Part shown: positions 56,801-64,000 of the stretch, one piece after another
Layout of the letters: each line of letters starts with the position of its first letter
How positions within the stretch are numbered: position 1 is the first letter of the stretch
Assembly: GCF_003369915.1 (NCBI RefSeq)
Contig: NW_022881603.1
Span: forward strand, 6,989,249 to 7,053,248
DNA length: 64,000 bases
Reading direction: 5' to 3'
From: Drosophila miranda
Lineage: Eukaryota > Arthropoda > Insecta > Diptera > Drosophilidae
Program-made: the position numbers and the translations under genes
Notes under the pieces: generated by a model
The model's input: the letters and a program-made list of their open reading frames with translations, nothing else
Database searches by the model: none
What the model was told of the DNA's origin: nothing

Positions 56801-56898
56801 AGAGTCGTACGTCCAGTAGGGAATAACGCCTACGAGCTGGAGGATCTGTCGGGGAGGCCGGTGGGGATTTTTCACGCCAAAGACCTAAAATTGTAGCG
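53806..56898 (+). pseudogene. Pol of Osvaldo-like element, copy 1, integrase deleted
   Basis: Entered by -1 frameshift and open to 56795. Protease DTGAS at 54180-54194; reverse transcriptase with YLDD at 55131-55142 (MMPVGL here where copy 2 has MMPFGL); RNase H (QCDASNFEVGAVLF, TDHASLKWL); integrase zinc region, then core D at 56388-56390, D at 56568-56570 and E at 56673-56675. Near 56770 a deletion removes sequence that copy 2 keeps and joins out of frame to the integrase C-terminus (AYELEDLSGRPVGIFHAKDLKL, stop TAG at about 56896). Catalytic motifs are present but the integrase tail is lost from the frame. Confidence 0.85.
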
Positions 56899-57111
56899 AA
56901 AACTTCAGACTGAGTCAGAAACAAGGGAAACGCACTCACGTAGGGAATATCCGATCAGTGGGTGTAAGCCTACGTTGGGCGCTGCAAGATCCTAGGCACC
57001 GTAATGTCCGGGAAGGCCAGCAGTTTTAGGGAAACGTGTAACTCTTCGATGTTTGCGAATAATTCTCCGGCCATGGTCGCTCGAATTTTCGCTAGGTGTT
57101 GCATGCGAAGA

Positions 57112-58312
57112 TATCGATAGGTGATACCCCATAGAAGCGGTGAGGAGGAAAGAAGTTTGAACAGAGTGGCAGGGCCAAAATTTAAGGGGAAAAGGTTAGC
57201 GAAGAGTGGCGCCACCTGGTCCTGGAGAGTGAGAGTTCCGCGCGCTCTCCGGAGCCATTATGAGAGAAGATATCCGATCTCATCCCATAACGGAGTCCCG
57301 AAGCCAACTCACCCATACCCCAAAGAAAAGAGAGCCGCCAGCAGCCCGAATCAGGCCATGCCCTTGAACCTAGTTCAAGGGCGATAGAAGAGAGAGCGAT
57401 GGGGATCAGCGGCCCGGGAGCATTAAACAGAGCAGCTAAGCCAAGAGGGGGTTCAGAGAAAGAAATTGCCGCAACGGAGGAGCATGCGCGCCGGACATAG
57501 TGATCTAGTGATTCTTTTTGTTCTGAAAGAAAAAGTGAGTGGGATGAGGATGGAGTAGTGGCCATCACCCTGAAAAAAAAGATAAATAAATCTGTGATTC
57601 CAGGGGATCCAGATCAGTGAGAGACCAGGAACCAGGACTAGCGGGACGGGAAAGAGACCCAAGAAGCATAAGAGTGAGTCCGCTCCAGAGGGGGGAGTAA
57701 AGAAACCCCAAATTAATTATTTTTGTTGGCCAATCCGTAGGGAATAGGTCACAGCTCCGCCATCCTGGCTTTCTTTTTGCTGGGCTCGAATACACAATCC
57801 TGGCCACATAGTGCGGGTCCCTCGCCCATTTAGGGAGAGAAAAAAAATCATCAATCAACTTATTTACTCCCATTATTTATTTTTGTTAGACGTCTCCATT
57901 TATATGTATATGTCATGACAGGAAATTGAAGTGAAAATTATAACGAAGAAAATGAATTGCTAAGCGTTTCATATGGGGGAAGAGGAGCCACAGCAAGGAG
58001 AGGGTAAGGCTGCTGCACATGGCAGGGAGATCCAAAACGTAGTTATTCAGATCTCAGGTAGGGAGGGTACGTCAGGGGTAAAAACATCGACACCTCGACC
58101 TGGTCCACTTCTGTGTTGAAGGAAGTTACTGTAATGTTGTTTGTCGAGTAGAGTCCGTTTGCAGTTTTTTTTGTCGGTTACTTTTGTTGTTTCAATTTGT
58201 TCGAGATGTCCAATTAGTTGGTATATTGTGCGACCTGAGGGCTTGGGAAGTACCCAGCCCTGGGATGACTGGCTAGCCGGCCTTGCTCCGAAGAAAACAA
58301 AGGTTCGTAACA
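57112..58312 (+). repeat. LTR 2 of Osvaldo-like array (shared)
   Basis: Matches 50253-51455 with a few substitutions and small indels; followed by primer site TGGCGCCCAATCTGAG at 58317. Confidence 0.78.
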
Positions 58313-59243
58313 ATAATGGCGCCCAATCTGAGACAGGGAAGTGGACTCGCAGTCCTGGCTCTACCATCAAAGAGGGAGAGTACGGATGCGAATCACACAG
58401 ACGTCGAAGAAAGTATAAATATCCAGCAGAGAAGATAGATCTCGAGTGGTATTTTGCAATCTGGGGTCCATCGGTGTTCTAGTGGCCTGTGAGGGACTCG
58501 ACGAGTTGGCTGACAGAAGCACGGCGCTGAGGGATCTGAGGATGCAAAGAAAATCCACAAAGTAAAAAGTTTTTTTTGGTGTTTGATGATTCGTCACTTA
58601 TCTGACAACGGGAAGCAGGAAATCTCAAGAGGGGATTTGGTTTGGCACTGGCAGAGGAGAATCCACAAGCCAGTTAGCAACCGGCCCGGTGCCTGGTGTG
58701 CAAAATGAGAACCTGAAGAAGAAAAAAGAAATACCCGAAGTTAGGATATGGCCAGAAAGATTTCTGTTTTTCGCTTCCCCTGCTTACCGCTGGATGCAGT
58801 CGGGAGGGTAGATTCTCAATGAGATTTTTGTTCTGAGTGGCCCGTGGGGACAGAAGTCGGCCACGCGTTGCACTCGGAGCAGCTACAACATCCCGCAACG
58901 GCCATTCAGTAGGGAAGTAGGCGGAAACAGCGACTGTAGGGAAGTGAGCGCCCTTGACTCTTAATCTTCCAAGGAAGATAAGATTAGTCAACAGCGCTCG
59001 CAAAGTTCTAGACGTTGGACAGGAAAAGACGTAGAACACCATGTGCGGAGTTGGCCATAGTAGTAGTTGTGGTTCCTTTCCTCCTTATTATTGTTTTGCC
59101 GTATTAAGTGTTTTTGTGCTGAAGATCAGTGAGCTAGCGTTATAGGTAGTGTTTACGCGATTGTTCTGAAAGAAAAATAGATAATTGTAGTGAATAAAAA
59201 GATAAGTAGGATAGTTCGAGGTAGGGAAATATAGGTCCAAGTT

Positions 59244-60726
59244 GATGAGCGCGTACAACTTGCGGTCTAAACAGAAAATGGCCCCGCAGGACTCCTCCAC
59301 CAGGTAACCTCCAAGGACAGATGCAAGGCGGTGACACACAGGGCGCTGAGGGGCGTGGAGACGACAGCTGGAATTTGCCAGGCCAATCCAACGCACTGCC
59401 CTCCGAGATTCTCTCAGGAGTAAATGTCGCCATAGCGCAAGCACAGGAGACGTGGAGAGGCAGCATGGCAGATACCCTGAGTAAGACGCTGCAGGAGGAG
59501 ATCCGTCGCGGCTTTATGGAGCTCATGGGGGCCATAACAGAGGTGATGGCGCCTCTGCGCCAGAACGTGGAATTGATCCAAGACCTGAGATTGGAAAGAG
59601 ACCAGAAGGAAATCAAGGATTATAACGGCGATCAGCAGCCTCTAGCTCACCCCAGGCAGAAGCCGAACACAGGGACCATTCCCAAAAGGTCCAAGGACGA
59701 TGACGCATGGAATTCCCAGTCGCCTCCAAGGAAGCCGGTGAGGTTGAGCCAGAACTGGCGCCGAGGAATAGGCGAGGCGGACCTGGATCCAGGTGCTGGA
59801 AGGCAGAGACGGGAGACAACAGGAGACGGCGGAGGTCCAACAGATCTGCCACCATTTGAAAGGAGAGATGATTGGAGAGGAGCGAGATGGGGACGCGTCG
59901 ACAAATGGGAAATCCACTTCGACGGAGACCCAAATAAGATGACGGTGCAGGACTTCGTGTTCAGGGTCGAGTTCCTTCGTAGGCAGAACCGACGGTCGTG
60001 GGACGAGGTCCTTGACGACTTTCACCATCTCGTCAAAGGACAAGCGGCGGAGTGGTATTGGCAATTTGTCCGAGAACGGCCTCCGGAAGTATGGGAGGAT
60101 TAGAAGGACGAGTTGGTGTCCCGGTTCCGAGCAGTGGGTGGCGAGTTCGAGCGGCTACGCACCTTGCATGAGCGACGACAACAATCTGGCGAATCTGTGG
60201 AAGAGTACTTTAGAGCGATGCGCAGGCTGGCAGCTAGACTCACCACATCTTTGATTGAGTCCGAAATGGTGCGAGTCTTGAAGAAGGGACTCGATGACGA
60301 GATCGCCCGCTACGTTTACGCGATCCGAGTCCGAAACGTGGAGCAGCTGAGGGAAGAGTGCCTGGAAGTGGAGTACCACTTTCGCGGACGCGAGCAGAAG
60401 TCGACGTTCCGTCCTGCGCCGAAATTCCATTCAGCCGGGAAGCGAGTGGAGGAGCTAGAGCCGGAAACGGAGTTTCTGGATGAAGACGAAGCAAGGATAA
60501 TAGAAGAAACTCACCTGGCGAACAAACCCAGGCTGTGTTGCTGGAATTGCGGCCAGTTCGACCACGGGTTCCGAGACTGCGTGGCGAAGGAACGCAAAAT
60601 ATTTTGTTACCGCTGCGGAAAGCCAGAAATGTTTACTCCAACGTGTCCAAATTGCTCGGGAAACGCACGATCGGGCATGATGAAAGCGGGAGATCAGCGC
60701 TCGGGACAGAAGCCCGCGAAGAAATG
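59244..60726 (+). pseudogene. Gag of Osvaldo-like element, copy 2, broken
   Basis: The start codon corresponds to 52387. An extra base near 59280 (ATGGCCCC versus ATGACCCG in copy 1) shifts the frame after about 12 codons. TAG at 60101-60103 replaces a Leu codon in the capsid region. The zinc-knuckle part (60535 onward) is open, as is the slippery site at 60658-60664. Confidence 0.85.
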
Positions 60727-63700
60727 AACGATGGTCCACTAATCAATATAGAAATTAAGAATAATAGCCCGAATAAATGTAATAAAAATAGTTTGAAGTT
60801 CATACCGGCCGAAGAGAGGATGAGGAGATACATACAAATTCGAAACCAGATCTTTGATGACAGGCAGCTGGAGGGATGCGCGGTGTCAGTCGTAGACTCC
60901 AAAAGGCCCGTTCCAGATTTAAGGAAAGGCGACAGACTCGCAAAGAGGTGGCCGAGGCAGTCAGACGAGGAGCAGGACGCGATCCCAGAGTATTTGCCGA
61001 AGTGCAGATAAGAGGACATCGGATTTCTGGACTCCTAGATACTGGGGCATCCGTTAGTGTCTTAGGAAAGGGCAGCCGTGAACTCCTTGCCGACCTCAAG
61101 GTGGAAATGGACAATTATGTCTCTATCATCAAGACAGCCTCTGGAGAAGACAGGTCCATAGTCGGCAAAACCAAACTCTGCGTAGGATATAACGGAATGA
61201 ATAAAGAGATCTTGTTTTACGTATGCCCGTACCTAGAGCAAGCCATGTACCTGGGTATTGATTTCTAAAGATCCTTCGCGCTGGCTCCCACAGTCCTCGG
61301 AGAAGAGCCCAGTCGATCCAGCGAGGCCCAAGTAGGCGAGATCCAAATGTCACAACTCAGCCGGTACGCCGAACATCGCCAGGAGGACGTGGACGTGGAA
61401 GCTTGGACCCTGGAAGACACGGAAACCGAAGAGCTGGAGAAGGTAAAGAAGGAGTTTCTGACCTATGAGGATGCCGGATTAGGAACAACGACGGTAGAGC
61501 AGCATCGGATCCAGTTGATCGAGGGCGCAGAACCATTTAAAGATCGGCATTACCCTCAATCCCCAGCGATGCAGGAGGTGATCTGGACCGAGGTGGATAA
61601 AATGCTGGAACTAGGAGTGATCGAGGTCAGCGATAGTCCATGGAGCAATCGGACGACGGTGGTGCGAAAGCCAAACAAAAATAGATTCTGTTTGGACGCG
61701 CGGAAACTGAATCAGCTCACCGTAAAAGATGCTTACCCTCTTCCTAGCATCGAGGGTATACTATCCAGGATTGACCAGACATATTACATTTCCAGCGTCG
61801 ACCTCAAATTCGCATTCTGGCAAATTAAATTGGACCCAGAAAGCCGGAAGTGCACCGCATTTACCGTTGCAGGCCGTCCGCTGTATCAATTCGTGATGAT
61901 GCCCTTCGGTCTGTGTAACGCTGCCCAGAGGTTATGCAGAGTGATGGATAAGGTAATCCCGACTCAGCTCAGATCAAACGTTTTCGTTTATTTGGACGAT
62001 CTTTTGGTGATAGCCCCGGATTTCCAGACGCATCTGCGATATCTGCGATTGGTGGCCCAGTGCCTGAAAAGAGCGAATTTGACGAAAGGTCTAAAAAAAT
62101 CCAAATTCTGCTTTAAGTCGCTGAAATACCTGGGGTTTATCATCGGAGGCGGCACGCTGCAAATGGATCCCGATATGGTTGTGGCTATACAAAAGATCCC
62201 GAGCCCGAGTTCAGTGAAGGAGCTACGGAGCTTCATAGGAACCGCGGGATGGTATAGGCGCTTCATCAAGGACTTCGCCACCATCGCGGTACCGTTAACA
62301 GATGCTCTGAAGAAGCATCCGCGCGGGAAGTTTTCCTTGCCAACGGAAGCGAGGGCGGCCATAGAATCCCTGAAGAAGGCACTCACCACGGCTCCTGTAT
62401 TAGTCCATGCCGACTTTAAACGCCATTTCTACATCCAGTGCGACGCCTCAAATTTTGGAGTGGGAGCAGTGCTTTTTCAGCTGGATGATGACAAAGCAGA
62501 GCGCCCAGTGGCATTCTTTTCTTCCAAGCTAAACAAACATCAAATAAATTATTCGGTAACGGAGAAAGAATGCTTAGCTGCGGTATTGGCGATTGAAAGA
62601 TTCAGGCCATATATGGAATTGATGCCGTTCACGGTAATCACTGACCACACCAGCCTTAAATGGCTAATGTCACTCAAGGACCTGAATGGGCGCCTAGCGA
62701 GATGGTCATTGCGGCTGCAGAGGTTCGACTTTGAGATCGAACACCGCAAGGGAGTCGAAAATATAGTGGCGGATACACTATCGCGCTGCATCGAGGAGGT
62801 GGTCCTTGACCCAACGGAAATCCTCGGATTCCAGACGACGGAATTCAAATCAACGGAATACCAGGAGTTGAAAGAAGAAATCTGCAGGAACAAAGAATTA
62901 TTGCCTGACCTGCGAATAGACGGGGACCTGGTATTCAAGCGAATGGGCTTCGCGCAAATCGACGACCAAGTGGAAGGTTCCATGTGGAAATTATGGATTC
63001 CCGCGTCACTGACGAAAACCCTCCTCGCGAAGGCCCACGAAGACCACACAGCTGGACACGGTGGAATGAAGAAGACCTTGCATAGGTTAAAAAGGCACTA
63101 CTACTGGCCGGCGATGACGGCACAAGTGCGGGAATACGTCCGAAGCTGCACCGAATGCAAGGAATCCAAAGCTCCCAATTACCGTAGCCAAGTCGGGATC
63201 GGGCAGGAAGTGGTCACGGAGAGGCCATTCCAAAAGATCTACATAGACTTCCTGGGAAAGTATCCCAGGTAAAAAAGGGGACAGGCCTGGATTGTCGTCG
63301 TCGTAGACCACTTTTCAAAATTTACCTTCTTGAAGGCGATGAGAGAGGCGACCGCGGCGAACGTCGTTCAATTCCTGGTGCAAGAGGTATTCTACAAATT
63401 CGGGGTGCCTGGGAAAGTATCCCAGGTCAAAAAGGGGACAGGCCTGGATTGTCGTCGTCGTAGACCACTTTTCAAAATTTACCTTCTTGAAGGCGATGAG
63501 AGAGGCGACCGCTGCGAACGTCGTTCAATTCCTGGTGCAAGAGGTATTCTACAAATTCGGGGTGCCAGAGGTAATCCACTCCGACAACGGAAAGCAGTTC
63601 CTATCGAAGGCGTTCATGGACATGGTCAGCGGCTTCGGGATCCGACACATGCGCACAGCAGTCTACTCGCCGCAAAGCAATGCAGCCGAGAGAGTAAATC

Positions 63701-64000
63701 GGACGATACTCGCTGCAATAAGGACGTATTTGGAAAAGGATCACAGAGACTGGGACATCTACCTACCGGAGATCGAAGTTTCAATCCGTGACTCGGTGCA
63801 CGAAGCCACAGGCGTAACGCCGTTTTTCGCTGTATTTGGACAACAGATGTTTCTGAATGGGAACTGCTATAAGCTGGCGAGGAAGCTGCAGTCTTTGACG
63901 GAACATGAAGTGCACGCATTAGATCCCGCGGATAAGCGACACCTCATTCGCGAGCAAATTAAACGCAGCCTACACCAAGCGTATGAGCGGAGCAGCCAGC
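60665..64000 (+). pseudogene. Pol of Osvaldo-like element, copy 2, broken, runs off the window
   Basis: A lost base near 60875 breaks the region before the protease. TAA at 61267-61269 replaces the Trp after GIDF. From 61347 to 63272 the reverse transcriptase, RNase H and integrase zinc region are open, ending at TAA at 63270-63272 where copy 1 has Ser. A 157-bp tandem duplication (63251-63407 and 63408-63564) then repeats the first integrase catalytic region out of frame. After it the integrase core and the segment deleted from copy 1 continue past 64000. Confidence 0.85.
63251..63564 (+). repeat. 157-bp tandem duplication in copy 2 integrase
   Basis: Both units start CCTGGGAAAGTATCCCAGG, itself a near palindrome. 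The first carries GGTAAAAAAG (TAA stop) and the second GGTCAAAAAG. The length is not divisible by three, so the frame shifts. Confidence 0.88.

Larger units (their letters stand above)
50253..64000 (+). mobile_element. Tandem Osvaldo-like LTR retrotransposons (LTR-int-LTR-int)
   Basis: The sequence from about 50253 recurs from about 57112 with only scattered differences through LTR, leader, gag and pol. Unit length is about 6.86 kb. An LTR of about 1.2 kb, a TGGCGCC-type primer site, gag/pol in a -1 relation and the Gypsy pol order point to the Osvaldo/Ulysses group. One LTR is shared between the two internal regions. No env seen. A purine tract GTGAGGAGGAAAGAAG at 50281-50296 (and about 57140-57155) could be the real polypurine tract; then the LTR edge would be about 40 bp further in and the left copy would itself be a truncated array member. 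Confidence 0.87.

Noticed and set aside
1-64000. tRNA, rRNA, CRISPR arrays, riboswitches
   Set aside because: None recognised; CRISPR and riboswitches are not expected in an insect genome.

Overview
The window is insect nuclear DNA, almost certainly Drosophila. Short GT-AG introns (about 55-70 bp), housekeeping-promoter motifs (DRE TATCGATA, Ohler motifs 1 and 6), Drosophila gene families (row, nischarin/CG11807-like, GPHR/CG8090-like, ionotropic receptors) and Drosophila transposons all agree. From memory these genes sit on Muller element C (2R of D. melanogaster). Five of eight host genes carry frameshifts, nonsense codons or deletions, and a DINE-1/INE-1-type Helitron resembling the obscura-group ISY repeat is present six times. 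The best guess is a decaying obscura-group chromosome such as the D. miranda neo-Y. This is inference, not proof.

Layout. 1-2.8 kb: an intact RS-rich gene (-) and a broken acid lipase (+). 2.96-8.38 kb: a Gypsy-type retrotransposon with identical-looking 195-bp LTRs and a TTAT target duplication but a deleted pol. 8.4-15.5 kb: intact seven-exon row, whose protein holds a complete but catalytically dead Merlin/IS1016-type transposase domain; a broken ionotropic receptor lies antisense in its last intron and a second broken copy lies just downstream. 17.8-22.5 kb: a broken nischarin homologue (-) with an intact ANKLE1-type GIY-YIG gene nested in an intron, and a broken GPHR homologue (+), diverging from a DRE-containing promoter. 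22.5-34 kb: mostly unique non-coding DNA with octamer sites, a GAGA-rich block and one small secreted-peptide ORF, interrupted by two Helitrons.

34-50 kb is a nest of transposons: a Helitron split by a BEL/Pao element and a Harbinger element, then an I/Jockey-type LINE split by a Helitron and by a second Harbinger that itself contains a Helitron. The second Harbinger keeps an uninterrupted transposase. A 50-51 bp palindrome with a 7-8 bp duplication sits in LINE ORF1.

50.25-64 kb holds two head-to-tail copies of an Osvaldo-like LTR retrotransposon (LTR about 1.2 kb, tRNA-Lys-type primer site, gag and pol in a -1 relation with a G GGA AAC slippery site). Copy 1 lacks part of integrase; copy 2 has nonsense codons, frameshifts and a 157-bp internal duplication and runs off the window.

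All coordinates come from reading the sequence by eye. Splice sites and repeat edges may be off by a few bases, and identity statements are visual.
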